Source of the DNA: Nocardioidaceae bacterium
GTDB lineage: Bacteria; Actinomycetota; Actinomycetes; Propionibacteriales; Nocardioidaceae
Direction: 5' to 3'
Assembly (NCBI GenBank): GCA_025966335.1
Contig: JAICRS010000003.1
Coordinates: 1-34,893, forward strand
Length of the DNA: 34,893 nucleotides
Below the pieces are notes generated by a model. It saw only the letters and a list, made by a program, of their open reading frames with translations, searched no databases and had not been told where the DNA came from. Each line of letters starts with the position of its first letter. Within the stretch, counting starts at the first letter, position 1. The position numbers and the translations under genes were made by a program. Below, one piece after another: positions 19,466 through 28,793 of the stretch.

Positions 19466-20896
19466 GTGACGCAGCCGATCGCGCGCAACAGCCGCCAGGG
19501 CCGGTGGGTGCTGGCCGCGGCCGTGCTCGGCTCGGGGATGGCCCTGCTGGACGGGACCGTGGTCAACATCGCGCTGCGCAACGTCGGCGAAAGCCTCGGC
19601 GCCACCGTGTCGCAGCTGCAGTGGGTGGTGAACGCCTACCTGCTCAGCCTGGCCTCGCTGATTCTGGTCGGCGGGTCCCTCGGGGACCGGTTCGGACGGC
19701 GCCGGATCTTCATGGTCGGAATCACCTGGTTCGCGGTCGCCTCGGCGCTCTGCGCGGTCGCCCAGTCCCCGGTCCAGCTGATCCTGGCCCGACTCGTGCA
19801 GGGGGTCGGCGCCGCGCTGCTGACCCCGGGCAGTCTCGCGATGATCCAGGCATCGTTCCGCGCCCAGGACCGGGCCCGGGCGATCGGGCAGTGGGCCGGG
19901 CTCGGTGGCATCGCGGCGGCGGTCGGGCCGCTGCTCGGCGGGTGGATCGTCGACAACGCGAGCTGGCGCTGGATCTTCTGGATCAACGTCCCGGTCGCCG
20001 CCGCCGTGCTGGTCATCTGTGTCAAGCACGTGCCGGAGACACGGGACCCGGAGTCGCGGCGCAGCTTCGACCTCCTCGGCAGCGGGCTGGGGGCAGCCGG
20101 CCTCGGCGGGCTCACCTTCGCGATGGTGCAGGCCGGAGTCACCACCACGACGTACGTCGTCGCCGCGGCGGTGCTCGGCGTGCTCGCCCTCGGACTGTTC
20201 CTGGGCTGGGAGCACCGCGCCCCCCGGCCGCTGGTGCCGCTGCACCTGTTCGGGTCACGGGTCTTCACCGCCGCGAACGCGATGACGTTCCTGGTCTACG
20301 GGGCGCTGGGCGCGGTGATGTTCTTCCTGGTCCTCCAGCTGCAGGTGTCGACCGGCTACAGCCCGTTGGAGGCCGGGCTGGCGACGATCCCGCTCACCGT
20401 CGCGCTGCTGCTGCTCTCCTCCCGCTCGGCGATGCTGGCCGGCCGGATCGGCCCACGCTTGCAGATGTCGGCGGGTCCGCTGCTCTGCGGTGTCGGCGTG
20501 CTGCTGCTGCGGGAGGTCGACGCGGACACCAGCTACCTCACCGGCGTGTTCCCCGGCATCACGGTGTTCGCGCTGGGCCTGGCCGCCCTGGTCGCCCCGT
20601 TGACCTCCAGCGTGCTGGCCGCGGCACCCGACCGGTACGCCGGAACCGCGAGCGGGATCAACAACGCGGTGGCCCGCACCGGCTCGCTGTTCGCGGTCGC
20701 GGCGCTCCCCGCCGCGGTGGGCATCACCGGTGACGACTACGCCCGCGCCTCGACGTTCACGTCCGGCTATGCGCAGGCCCTGTTGATCTGCTCGGTCCTG
20801 CTGGTCCTCGGCGGCGCGGTCAGCTTCGTCGGCCTGCGAGCGGGCGGGGCAGCCGAGCCCGGCGGGACGACCGAGCCGGTCGAGGCTCCCCGTTGA
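19466..20896 (+). CDS. MFS drug transporter, DHA2 (EmrB/QacA-like) family
   Basis: LDGTVVNIALRNVGESLGATVSQLQWVVNAYLL, GGSLGDRFGRRRIF, multiple hydrophobic segments. GTG start. Confidence 0.9.
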   Translation: MTQPIARNSRQGRWVLAAAVLGSGMALLDGTVVNIALRNVGESLGATVSQLQWVVNAYLLSLASLILVGGSLGDRFGRRRIFMVGITWFAVASALCAVAQSPVQLILARLVQGVGAALLTPGSLAMIQASFRAQDRARAIGQWAGLGGIAAAVGPLLGGWIVDNASWRWIFWINVPVAAAVLVICVKHVPETRDPESRRSFDLLGSGLGAAGLGGLTFAMVQAGVTTTTYVVAAAVLGVLALGLFLGWEHRAPRPLVPLHLFGSRVFTAANAMTFLVYGALGAVMFFLVLQLQVSTGYSPLEAGLATIPLTVALLLLSSRSAMLAGRIGPRLQMSAGPLLCGVGVLLLREVDADTSYLTGVFPGITVFALGLAALVAPLTSSVLAAAPDRYAGTASGINNAVARTGSLFAVAALPAAVGITGDDYARASTFTSGYAQALLICSVLLVLGGAVSFVGLRAGGAAEPGGTTEPVEAPR

Positions 20897-22220
20897 CCCG
20901 TTCCCGAGAGATCCGCCGCTCTCGCTGCACCTCGGCGAAGTACCGGTGGAAGTCGACCTGGATCGTGTGCCGTTTCGACGCCACGTAGCGGCGGCGGACC
21001 TCCTCGTCGTACGCCCGGATCTCGCTCCGCATCTCCTCCTCGGAAGGCAGCGCACCGACCCCGCTGATGAGGTCGGCCACCCACTCGGCCTGGACCTCCG
21101 CCAACGGCATGATCGCGCCGAGCGGCTGGACCAGGCCGACGAAGAACAGGCCCGGATGGTCCGGGTCGACCACCCGGCGGTAGAGCGCGACCTTGTTGTC
21201 TGCGGCGGCGACCACCCGGTCGTCGAGGAACGGGAAGCTCACCTTGTAGCCGGTGCAGTAGACCACCGTGTCGACCTCGGCAGCGGACCCGTCGTTGAAG
21301 AACACCTTCGCGCCCTCGAACCGGTCGATGTTCGGCTTCACCACGATGTCGCCGTGGCCGAGCCGGGTCAGGAGGTCGTCGCTGACGGTCGGGTGCGCGT
21401 GCAGCACGGCGTGGTCGGGCCGGGGCAGGCCGTAGTCGGTGACCTTGCCGCGGGCGAGCCGCAGCATCGCCGCCATCGCGGTCTGCTGCACCTTGAGCGG
21501 CATCCGGGCCACGACCGAGTCGGTCAGATGGTCGGTCGGCATCCCGAAGATGTACTTCGGCACGACGTGCGCGCCACGACGCATCGCGAGGTAGGTCGCC
21601 TCGGCCACCCGTGACGCCTCGACGGCGATGTCGCACGCGGAGTTGCCGATCCCTAGCACGAGCACCCGCTTGCCCTCGAGGACGTCCGGCGTCTTGTAGT
21701 AGTGCGCGTGGATCTGCCGGCCGGGGAACGTCTCCGATCCCGGGTAGGACGGCTCCGGCCAACGCGGGTCCCAGTGATGCCCGTTGGCCACGATCACCTG
21801 CGCGTAGTGGCGGACCTCCGGGTCCAGCGGCTCGTTGTGCTCGTTGCGGCCGCGGACGGTCACGGCGTACGCCGGTCCCTCCGGCTCGACCTTGACCACC
21901 TCCGTGCGGAACCTGATCCGGTCACGGAGACCGAAGTGGTCGACGTAGTCGTCGAAGTACTGCGCGATCTGCCAGTGGCTCGGGTAGTCCGGGAGGTCCT
22001 CGGGCATCGGGTAGGTGCGGTACTCCATCAGCTGCCGCGAGGTGTTGATGTGCAGCGACCGGTACGCCGAGGACATCCCGTTGTCGTTCTGGTAGCGCCA
22101 GTTGCCGCCGACCTCGCTGCCGATCTCGAAGCAGTCGAACGGGATCCCGCGGGCGTGGAGCACCTGCGCCGCCGCGATCCCCGATGAGCCGGCGCCGATC
22201 ACGCAGACGCGTTCATTCAT
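20820..22220 (-). CDS. Flavin-containing monooxygenase
   Basis: CVIGAGSSGIAAAQVL (FAD), VLVLGIGNSACDIAVEAS (NADPH), FPGRQIHAHYYKTPD (FMO/BVMO-type fingerprint). Confidence 0.88.
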   Translation of the reverse strand: MNERVCVIGAGSSGIAAAQVLHARGIPFDCFEIGSEVGGNWRYQNDNGMSSAYRSLHINTSRQLMEYRTYPMPEDLPDYPSHWQIAQYFDDYVDHFGLRDRIRFRTEVVKVEPEGPAYAVTVRGRNEHNEPLDPEVRHYAQVIVANGHHWDPRWPEPSYPGSETFPGRQIHAHYYKTPDVLEGKRVLVLGIGNSACDIAVEASRVAEATYLAMRRGAHVVPKYIFGMPTDHLTDSVVARMPLKVQQTAMAAMLRLARGKVTDYGLPRPDHAVLHAHPTVSDDLLTRLGHGDIVVKPNIDRFEGAKVFFNDGSAAEVDTVVYCTGYKVSFPFLDDRVVAAADNKVALYRRVVDPDHPGLFFVGLVQPLGAIMPLAEVQAEWVADLISGVGALPSEEEMRSEIRAYDEEVRRRYVASKRHTIQVDFHRYFAEVQRERRISRERVNGEPRPARSSRRARLPRPLAGRRS

Positions 22221-22265
22221 GTGCTGACCTTCCCCGATGCTGGAGCACCAGGGTGCCAGAGCGGG

Positions 22266-23078
22266 TCAGCGACTGGTGGAGCGGCGGTACTGCGCGTTCG
22301 ACAGCGGCACGAAGATCAGCAGCACGACGGCCGCCCACAGGATCGTGTAGATCTCCGGGTTCTGCAGCGCCCAGGAGGTCGGCTCCGGGGCGGCCGGGTT
22401 CGGGTTCGGGTTGCCGCACAGGTCCCGGGCCGCCTGGGTGACCGCGGAGACCGGGTTCCACTCCGCGAACGTCTGGAGCGGGCCGGGCAGCGTCTCCAGC
22501 GGGACGAAGGTGTTGGCCACGAAGGTGAGCGGGAAGATCACCATGAACGAGGCGTTGTTCACCACCTCCGGGCTCGGCACCAGCATCCCGACCCAGGCCA
22601 TCACCCAGGAGATCGCGTAGGCGAACAGCAGGAGAAGCAGGAACCCGAGCAGCGCCTCCTCGAACGAGGTCCGGATCCGCCAGCCGACGAGGAGGCCGGT
22701 CAGCCCCATCACGACCAGCACGATCACGTTGTTGGCGACGTCGGACAGGGTCCGGCCGAACAGCACCGCCGACGGCGACATCGGCAGCGACCGGAACCGG
22801 TCGATGATGCCCTTCTTGATGTCGTCGGCGAGCCCGGCGCCGGTGACCGTGGCGCCGAACACCACGGTCTGCGCGAAGATGCCGGCGATCAGGAACTCGC
22901 GGTAGCCCTCACCGCCACCCTGCTGGTCGATGGCCCCGCCGAAGACGTAGGCGAACAGCAGGATGAACATGATCGGGGACATCGTGGTGAACACGATCAT
23001 GTCCGGTACGCGCTTGATCTTGATCAGGTTGCGCTTGGCGACGACGAAGCCGTCGGACAGTGCGGTCGCGGTGCTCAT
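22266..23078 (-). CDS. ABC-2 type transporter permease (DrrB-like)
   Basis: MSTATALSDGFVVAKRNLIKIKRVPDMIVFTTMSPIMFILLFAYVFGGAI, hydrophobic; overlaps the ATPase gene by 4 nt. Start set at 23078, internal to the ORF-track entry. Confidence 0.88.
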   Translation of the reverse strand: MSTATALSDGFVVAKRNLIKIKRVPDMIVFTTMSPIMFILLFAYVFGGAIDQQGGGEGYREFLIAGIFAQTVVFGATVTGAGLADDIKKGIIDRFRSLPMSPSAVLFGRTLSDVANNVIVLVVMGLTGLLVGWRIRTSFEEALLGFLLLLLFAYAISWVMAWVGMLVPSPEVVNNASFMVIFPLTFVANTFVPLETLPGPLQTFAEWNPVSAVTQAARDLCGNPNPNPAAPEPTSWALQNPEIYTILWAAVVLLIFVPLSNAQYRRSTSR

Positions 23079-24082
23079 CGGGCCACCTCCTCGAGCTGGT
23101 CGTCGGACTCGGCCTGCTCGGACTCCTCCGCGGTGTGGCCGGTCAGGGTCAGGAACACGTCGTCCAGGGTCGGCCGCCGCAGTCCGACGTCGTCCACCTC
23201 GATCCCCTCTCCGTCGAGGCGACGCAGCGCGTCGGCGAGCACGGACGCGCCGCCGGTCACCGGCACCAGCAGCGAGCGCTGGTGCTCCTCGACGACGACC
23301 GGCCCGACACCGAGCGGCTGCAGCACCTTGCGGGCCTGCGCGATCCGGGTCGCGTCGGAGACGGTGATCTCCAGTCGTTCCCCGCCGACCTGTGCCTTGA
23401 GCTGGTCGGCCGTGCCCTCGGCGATCACCAGGCCGTGGTCGATGACCACGATGTTGTCGGCGAGCAGGTCGGCCTCTTCCAGGTACTGCGTGGTCAGCAG
23501 CAGCGACGTGCCGGCGGCGACCAGACCCTTGATCACGTCCCACATCTCGGTGCGGCTGCGCGGGTCGAGGCCGGTGGTCGGCTCGTCGAGGAACAGCACC
23601 GGCGGGTCGGCGACCAGTGCGCCCGCCAGGTCGAGCCGGCGGCGCATGCCACCGGAGTAGGTCTTGGCCATCCGGTCGCCGGCCTCGTCGAGCCGGAACT
23701 GCTCGAGCAGCTCACGGGCCCGCTGCTGGCTGCGCTTGCGGCCGAGGTGGTAGAGCCGGCCGATCATGTCGAGGTTCTCGAAGCCGGTGAGGTACTCGTC
23801 GACCGCGGCGTACTGCCCGGAGACACCGATCTTGGTCCGGACACCGGCGGGGTCCTCGACCACGTCGATCCCGGCCACCTGGGCCCGGCCGGCGTCCGGC
23901 TTGAGGAGGGTGGTCAGGATCCGCACCGCGGTCGTCTTCCCGGCGCCGTTCGGCCCGAGCACGCCCAGCACGGACCCCTGGGGCACCCGGAGGTCGAGCC
24001 CGTCGAGGGCCTTGACCTCCTTGTAGTGCTTCACGAGGCCTTCGGCGATCACTGCATCAGTCACAAGTCTTGACACTGTCAT
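23075..24082 (-). CDS. ABC transporter ATP-binding protein (daunorubicin-resistance DrrA-like)
   Basis: LGPNGAGKTTAVRIL, YSGGMRRRLDLAGALVADPPVLFLDEPTTGLDPRSR. Confidence 0.93.
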   Translation of the reverse strand: MTVSRLVTDAVIAEGLVKHYKEVKALDGLDLRVPQGSVLGVLGPNGAGKTTAVRILTTLLKPDAGRAQVAGIDVVEDPAGVRTKIGVSGQYAAVDEYLTGFENLDMIGRLYHLGRKRSQQRARELLEQFRLDEAGDRMAKTYSGGMRRRLDLAGALVADPPVLFLDEPTTGLDPRSRTEMWDVIKGLVAAGTSLLLTTQYLEEADLLADNIVVIDHGLVIAEGTADQLKAQVGGERLEITVSDATRIAQARKVLQPLGVGPVVVEEHQRSLLVPVTGGASVLADALRRLDGEGIEVDDVGLRRPTLDDVFLTLTGHTAEESEQAESDDQLEEVAR

Positions 24083-24184
24083 GCCCTACCGACCATCTTC
24101 ACCCGGTTTTCTCATCGCCGCGCCGCAACCTTTCTCCGTCCGCGCCCGGACACACCGGCCGGGACGCCCGAATAGGCTGTCGCT

Positions 24185-24781
24185 GTGCCGTTCCCCTCAC
24201 CGCCGTGGACCCTGCAGGGCGACATGTGGCTCTCCCTGTTCCGGGTCGGGTCGAGCGGTACGTCGTACCGTCCCCCCGGTCTCTACGGCGCCGCCTTCGT
24301 CGACTACCGCGAGGGCAGCGTGCTGACCTACCGGGAGCTGCTCGTCGCGCGGGTGATCCGCGAGGGCGCCGTGCCGCGGGTACGGGTCGTCGACATCTGG
24401 GTCGACTCGACCGCCTCCCGCGACGGTGGCCGGGCACTCTGGGCACTTCCCAAAGAGCTCGCGCACCTTCACATCGAACGGGGCGGGGCCGGCCCGGTGA
24501 GCCGGACGTCGTGGGACGCGAGCCTCGCCGGCGGCACCCTGGCCACCGCCCGCGCGACCGGAGTGCGCGCTCCGGCACCGCGGACACCGCTCCGGTTCGG
24601 CGTCAGCCAGGAGCGGGAGGACCGTACGACGGTGGTGGCCGGCGTCGCGGGAAGCGCCCGGGTCCTGCCGTGGGTGATCCATTGGGACTTCCCGACGGAT
24701 GGGCCGCTCTGGTGGCTGCGCAGCCACCGGCCGCTGGTGTCGCTCCGGATGACGGGCTTCCAGATCCGCTTCGGCGAGTGA
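24185..24781 (+). CDS. Acetoacetate decarboxylase-fold family protein
   Basis: PWTLQGDMWLSLFRV...YRELLVARVIREGAVPRVRVVDIWVDSTASRDGGRALWALPKELA. GTG start. Confidence 0.65.
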   Translation: MPFPSPPWTLQGDMWLSLFRVGSSGTSYRPPGLYGAAFVDYREGSVLTYRELLVARVIREGAVPRVRVVDIWVDSTASRDGGRALWALPKELAHLHIERGGAGPVSRTSWDASLAGGTLATARATGVRAPAPRTPLRFGVSQEREDRTTVVAGVAGSARVLPWVIHWDFPTDGPLWWLRSHRPLVSLRMTGFQIRFGE

Positions 24782-24868
24782 TACCGAACTGTGTCTTTAC
24801 TTTGCAGCGGAGCGTCGGGGGTCGCTGTTAGACAGGGGCCACAACCCCAACCCTTTTGGAGGGATTTT

Positions 24869-25483
24869 ATGTTGAACCGGTTCCAGAGCCGGAAGTCCAC
24901 GGCAGCCGTCGTGATCGGCGCTGCCGCGCTGATCGGTCTCGGAGGCACCACCACCGCGGTGGCGCACGGACTGATCGACAGCCACGACATCCGCAACGGA
25001 ACGGTCCACTCGGCCGATGTCAGGAACAGCAACCTGCGCAGCATCGACGTTGCCAGGAACACCCTGCGCAGCATCGACATCAGGAACGGTGTCATCGGGA
25101 TGCGCGACCTCAACCAGTACACCCAGGACAAGATCGAGGCGGCCGGCGGCGCGCAGGGCCCGAAGGGTGACCAGGGTCCCAAGGGCGAGCCGGGCGCTCC
25201 CGGGAAGGACGGCGTGAGCGGCTACGAGCCGGTGAGCGCGGAGGTCCGCTGGTCCGAGGCGAACAACGTCACCGAGACCGTCGTGAGATGCGATGAGGGC
25301 AAGGTCGCCCTCGGCGGCGGCTACGAGATCGACAAGACGGCCAACGGGTCCGCCGTGGACACCAGGATCCTGGACAACGGACCGGTCTTCGCGGACGGCA
25401 CCGCTACCGCGTGGCGGGTCGCCGGCGTCCCGTCCGGTGAGGTCAACGTGAAGGCCTGGGTCACCTGCGCGACCGCGAGCTGA
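24869..25483 (+). CDS. Secreted collagen-like repeat protein
   Basis: Signal-like hydrophobic N-terminus, four 10-residue D[IV]xxxxxxx repeats, then Gly-X-Y stretch GPKGDQGPKGEPGAPGKDG and a C-terminal domain. RBS-like ggaggg upstream of ATG 24869. Confidence 0.8.
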   Translation: MLNRFQSRKSTAAVVIGAAALIGLGGTTTAVAHGLIDSHDIRNGTVHSADVRNSNLRSIDVARNTLRSIDIRNGVIGMRDLNQYTQDKIEAAGGAQGPKGDQGPKGEPGAPGKDGVSGYEPVSAEVRWSEANNVTETVVRCDEGKVALGGGYEIDKTANGSAVDTRILDNGPVFADGTATAWRVAGVPSGEVNVKAWVTCATAS

Positions 25484-25496
25484 CCTTCGGCTGAGG

Positions 25497-25736
25497 TCAG
25501 CCGTCGACGGGCCCGTCCGGCCGGTCCTCGACGACCTGCTCCGCGCGGGCCCGTCGTACGGCATCTCTGATCTCGAACACCTCGGTGGCCAGCCCGCCGA
25601 CCGTGCGTGCCACGTCGCGCACCGCCGTGGTCACGATCGTGGTGACCGTGCCCACGGCGGTCGCGGTGGCCTCGACCGTGTCCTGCACGGCGTCCTTGCG
25701 GATCTCCGCCTTGCTGAGCTCGTCGCTGGGCGTCAT
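25497..25736 (-). CDS. Small hypothetical protein (~79 aa)
   Basis: MTPSDELSKAEIRKDAVQDTVEATATAVGTVTTIVTTAVRDVARTVGGLATEVFEIRDAVRRARAEQ...; start at 25736 within a longer ORF-track frame. Confidence 0.55.
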   Translation of the reverse strand: MTPSDELSKAEIRKDAVQDTVEATATAVGTVTTIVTTAVRDVARTVGGLATEVFEIRDAVRRARAEQVVEDRPDGPVDG

Positions 25737-25774
25737 CTCGTCCTCGTGTCGTGCGGGAGTCTGGAACTCCAGTC

Positions 25775-26881
25775 TCACGCAGCCGGGCGCAGCTGCGCGA
25801 CCGGGGACGGATCGTGGGACTTCTTCCGGTCCGGGAGCGCGAACCGGCAGATCTTGCGCGCGACACTTCCGAGCTGCCGGGCGAGCGGGCCGGTGTTGTA
25901 CCCGAGGCCGTACCTCTCGCAGATCCCGCGCACCTCCGCCGCGATCTGCGGGTAGCGGCGGGCGGGGAGGTCGGGGAACAGGTGGTGCTCGATCTGGAAG
26001 CTCAGGTTGCCGGTCATGATGTGGAACAGCTTCCCACCGGTGATGTTGGCCGAGCCGAGGAGCTGTCGGTAGTACCAGTGCCCGCGGGACTCGTTCTCGG
26101 TCTCCTCCTCGGAGAACGTGGACACCCCGGCCGGGAAGTGGCCGCAGAAGATGATCCCGAACGCCCACACGTTGCGGACCAGGTTCGCCGTCACGTTACC
26201 GACGACAGTGGGAACGAACAGCGGGCCGGTCAGGGCCGGGAACAGCACGTAGTCCTTCAGCGTCTGGTTACGGACCTTGCGCAGCATGCCCTTGTGCAGG
26301 TGCTTCGTGTCGGCCCACGTGCGTTCACCGGCGACGATCCGCTCGATCTCGAGGTCGTGCATCAGCACTCCCCACTCGAAGAACACCATCAGCAGGAACG
26401 CGTAGAGCGGGTTGCCCAGGTAGTAGGGCTTCCACTCCTGGTCCTCGTCCATCCGCAGCACGCCGTAGCCGATGTCACGGTCCTTGCCGAGAATGTTCGT
26501 GAAGGTGTGGTGGATGTAGTTGTGGGAGTACTTCCACTGCTCGGAGGGGCAGACGTTGTCCCACTCGTACATCTTCGAGCTCAGGCCCGGGTCGCCCATC
26601 CAGTCGTACTGGCCGTGCATGACGTTGTGCCCGATCTCCATGTTGTCGAGGATCTTGCTCACCGACAGCGCAGCGACCGCGAGCGGCCACGCGGGCGGAA
26701 GGTAGAACAGCGCCCGGCCGGCGATCTCGAACCTGCGCTGCGCCTTGACGATGCCGCGGATGTAGTCCGCGTCGTCCGTGCCGAGGTCGGCGATGACCCG
26801 CTGCCGGATCGCGTCCATCTCTGCGCCGAACGCCTCGAGCTGCTCCGGCGTCAGCGTGGTCCTGTGGGATGTGGTGGTCAT
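25775..26881 (-). CDS. Membrane fatty acid desaturase (acyl-CoA delta-9 desaturase, DesA3-like)
   Basis: Histidine boxes HNVMHGQY, HNYIHHTF and IEHHLFPD. Confidence 0.9.
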   Translation of the reverse strand: MTTTSHRTTLTPEQLEAFGAEMDAIRQRVIADLGTDDADYIRGIVKAQRRFEIAGRALFYLPPAWPLAVAALSVSKILDNMEIGHNVMHGQYDWMGDPGLSSKMYEWDNVCPSEQWKYSHNYIHHTFTNILGKDRDIGYGVLRMDEDQEWKPYYLGNPLYAFLLMVFFEWGVLMHDLEIERIVAGERTWADTKHLHKGMLRKVRNQTLKDYVLFPALTGPLFVPTVVGNVTANLVRNVWAFGIIFCGHFPAGVSTFSEEETENESRGHWYYRQLLGSANITGGKLFHIMTGNLSFQIEHHLFPDLPARRYPQIAAEVRGICERYGLGYNTGPLARQLGSVARKICRFALPDRKKSHDPSPVAQLRPAA

Positions 26882-26932
26882 GTGATGCTCCTTTCCGGTC
26901 GGTGCGAAAGAGCTCGCTCCTCAACCGGGGTG

Positions 26933-27994
26933 TCAGAGGTCGACTGCGCAGTCGCCCATGGGCTGGCTCACGCAGATCTGGATGTCCTCGTCGGGCAGAC
27001 CCGACTCGGCGCCGGTGATCACGTTGCGGACGGTTCCTTCGGTCTTGCGGGAGGTGCAGGAGAAACAGATGCCCATCCGGCAGCCGTACTCCGGCCGGAG
27101 TCCGAGCGCCTCGGCCTGCTCCAGGAGGGTGCCGCCGGTGTTCTCGGCGGCGCGCCCGCTCCGGGCGAAGCGCACGCTGCCGTGGGCGTTGTCGGGATCG
27201 GCGGTGATCGTCGAGGTCTTGAAGTACTCGACACGTAGCCGGTCGTTGTCGCCGAAGACGCGCTGGACGTTTTCCACCAGACCGGCCGGCCCGCACACGA
27301 ACGTGTCGATGTCCGCGAAGTCGGGAGCGACCTGCTCGAGCCGCGCCGCGGTGAACCGCTCGCCTCCGGCGCGGGTGTGTACGACGGCGAGGTCGATGTT
27401 CTCGCGACCGGCCAGCTCCTCCAGCTCGCGACCGAAGATCGTGGATCCGGGGAACCGGCTGTAGTGCAGGAACGTGATGCGGCCGGCGTACTCCCGGTCG
27501 ACGAGGGTGCGCACCATCGACATCACCGGGGTGATCCCGGATCCACCGGAGATCATCAGCAGCCGCTGGGGCAGCGTCTCGGGAAGCGTGAACGTTCCCT
27601 CTGCATGGGAGAGGTGCAGGACCAGGCCGAGCCGCGCACGGTGGGCGAGGTACGCCGAGACCAGCCCGTCGTCGTGGGCGCGGACCGTGATGGTCAGCGT
27701 GTCCGGGTCGCCGACCTCGGAGGAGGAGATCGAGAAGCACCGGGTACGCCGGGCGCCGTCGACCTCCACGCCGACCTGGACGAACTGTCCGGCGCGGAAG
27801 CCGTGCCAGGTGCTCGTCGGCCTCAGCGTCAACGTGGTGACCTCGTCAGTCTCCGGGTGGATCCCGATGACCCGGGCGCGCACGTCGTGGACGGCCCACA
27901 TCGGGTTCATGATCTCGAGGTAGCGGTCGACGCCGTGGGGCGACGTCAGCGCCGCGACCGCTGGGGACCGCAGGAGGCTCTGGGTCAGGCTCAT
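26933..27994 (-). CDS. Ferredoxin reductase with C-terminal [2Fe-2S] domain (electron donor for the desaturase)
   Basis: RAGQFVQVGV, SGGSGITPVMSMVRTL, YGCRMGICFSCTSRKTEG. Start MSLTQSLLRSP at 27994. Confidence 0.9.
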   Translation of the reverse strand: MSLTQSLLRSPAVAALTSPHGVDRYLEIMNPMWAVHDVRARVIGIHPETDEVTTLTLRPTSTWHGFRAGQFVQVGVEVDGARRTRCFSISSSEVGDPDTLTITVRAHDDGLVSAYLAHRARLGLVLHLSHAEGTFTLPETLPQRLLMISGGSGITPVMSMVRTLVDREYAGRITFLHYSRFPGSTIFGRELEELAGRENIDLAVVHTRAGGERFTAARLEQVAPDFADIDTFVCGPAGLVENVQRVFGDNDRLRVEYFKTSTITADPDNAHGSVRFARSGRAAENTGGTLLEQAEALGLRPEYGCRMGICFSCTSRKTEGTVRNVITGAESGLPDEDIQICVSQPMGDCAVDL

Positions 27995-28008
27995 GGTTGC
28001 TGGGCTCC

Positions 28009-28034
28009 TTTGAGTGAACAACCGTACACTCAAA
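28009..28034. promoter_or_regulatory. Candidate operator 1: TTTGAGTG N10 CACTCAAA
   Basis: Perfect 8-bp inverted repeat (28009-28016 / 28027-28034) in the divergent intergenic region. Confidence 0.5.
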
Positions 28035-28043
28035 CCATGTCAG

Positions 28044-28058
28044 CATACCGGCGGTATG
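28044..28058. promoter_or_regulatory. Candidate operator 2: CATACCG G CGGTATG
   Basis: Perfect 7-bp inverted repeat with 1-bp centre; directly flanked by a minus-strand TTGACC (28058-28063). Confidence 0.5.
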
Positions 28059-28162
28059 GTCAACCGCGGTGCGCGTGACCTGTCCCACGTCGGGTGGCGC
28101 GCCCGGTCTTTCGGTCCATACCCGTTCACCGAGCCCAACGGAGCAGCGATAGTTTGTGGTGC

Positions 28163-28792
28163 GTGGAGACTGCGGCCGAGACCCGACAGGAGCGCAAGGC
28201 GCGGACCCGACGGGCGATCCTCGCCGCGGCGCTGGACATCGCGGACGAGCAGAGCCTGGCCGCGCTCTCGCTGCGCCAGGTGACCCGGGAGGTGGGCATC
28301 GTGCCGACCGCGTTCTACCGCCACTTCGCGTCGGTGGAGCAGCTCGGCCTGGCCCTGGTCGACGAGTCGTTCGCGTCGCTGCGGGAGATGATCCGCGACG
28401 TGCGCCGCGGGAACCCGGAGCTGCACGGCGTGATCCGCGGCTCGGTGGGGGTTCTCGTCGAGCACGTGCACGACCAGCGCGCACATTTCCGGTTCATCGG
28501 CCGTGAACGGTTCGGCGGCGTGCCCGCCGTACGCACGGCCATCCGGCACGAGCTCGAGCTCTTCGAGCGCGAGCTGGCCACCGACCTGGCCCGGCTGTCG
28601 GACCTGGACGCCTGGACGTCCGAGGACCTCCGGGTGCTGGCGAACCTGATCGTGAACGCGATGGTCTCCACCGCCGAGGGGATCATCAGCGCGCCCCCGG
28701 AACAGCCCGATGCCGAACGCGCGATCATCCGCACCGCCGAGAAGCAGCTGCGGATGATCGTGGTCGGTGCGGCCAACTGGCGCTCGAGCTAG
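28163..28792 (+). CDS. TetR-family regulator divergent from the ferredoxin-reductase/desaturase genes
   Basis: RKARTRRAILAAALDIADEQSLAALSLRQVTREVGIVPTAFYRHFASVEQL. GTG start at 28163. Confidence 0.88.
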   Translation: METAAETRQERKARTRRAILAAALDIADEQSLAALSLRQVTREVGIVPTAFYRHFASVEQLGLALVDESFASLREMIRDVRRGNPELHGVIRGSVGVLVEHVHDQRAHFRFIGRERFGGVPAVRTAIRHELELFERELATDLARLSDLDAWTSEDLRVLANLIVNAMVSTAEGIISAPPEQPDAERAIIRTAEKQLRMIVVGAANWRSS

Positions 28793-28793
28793 C

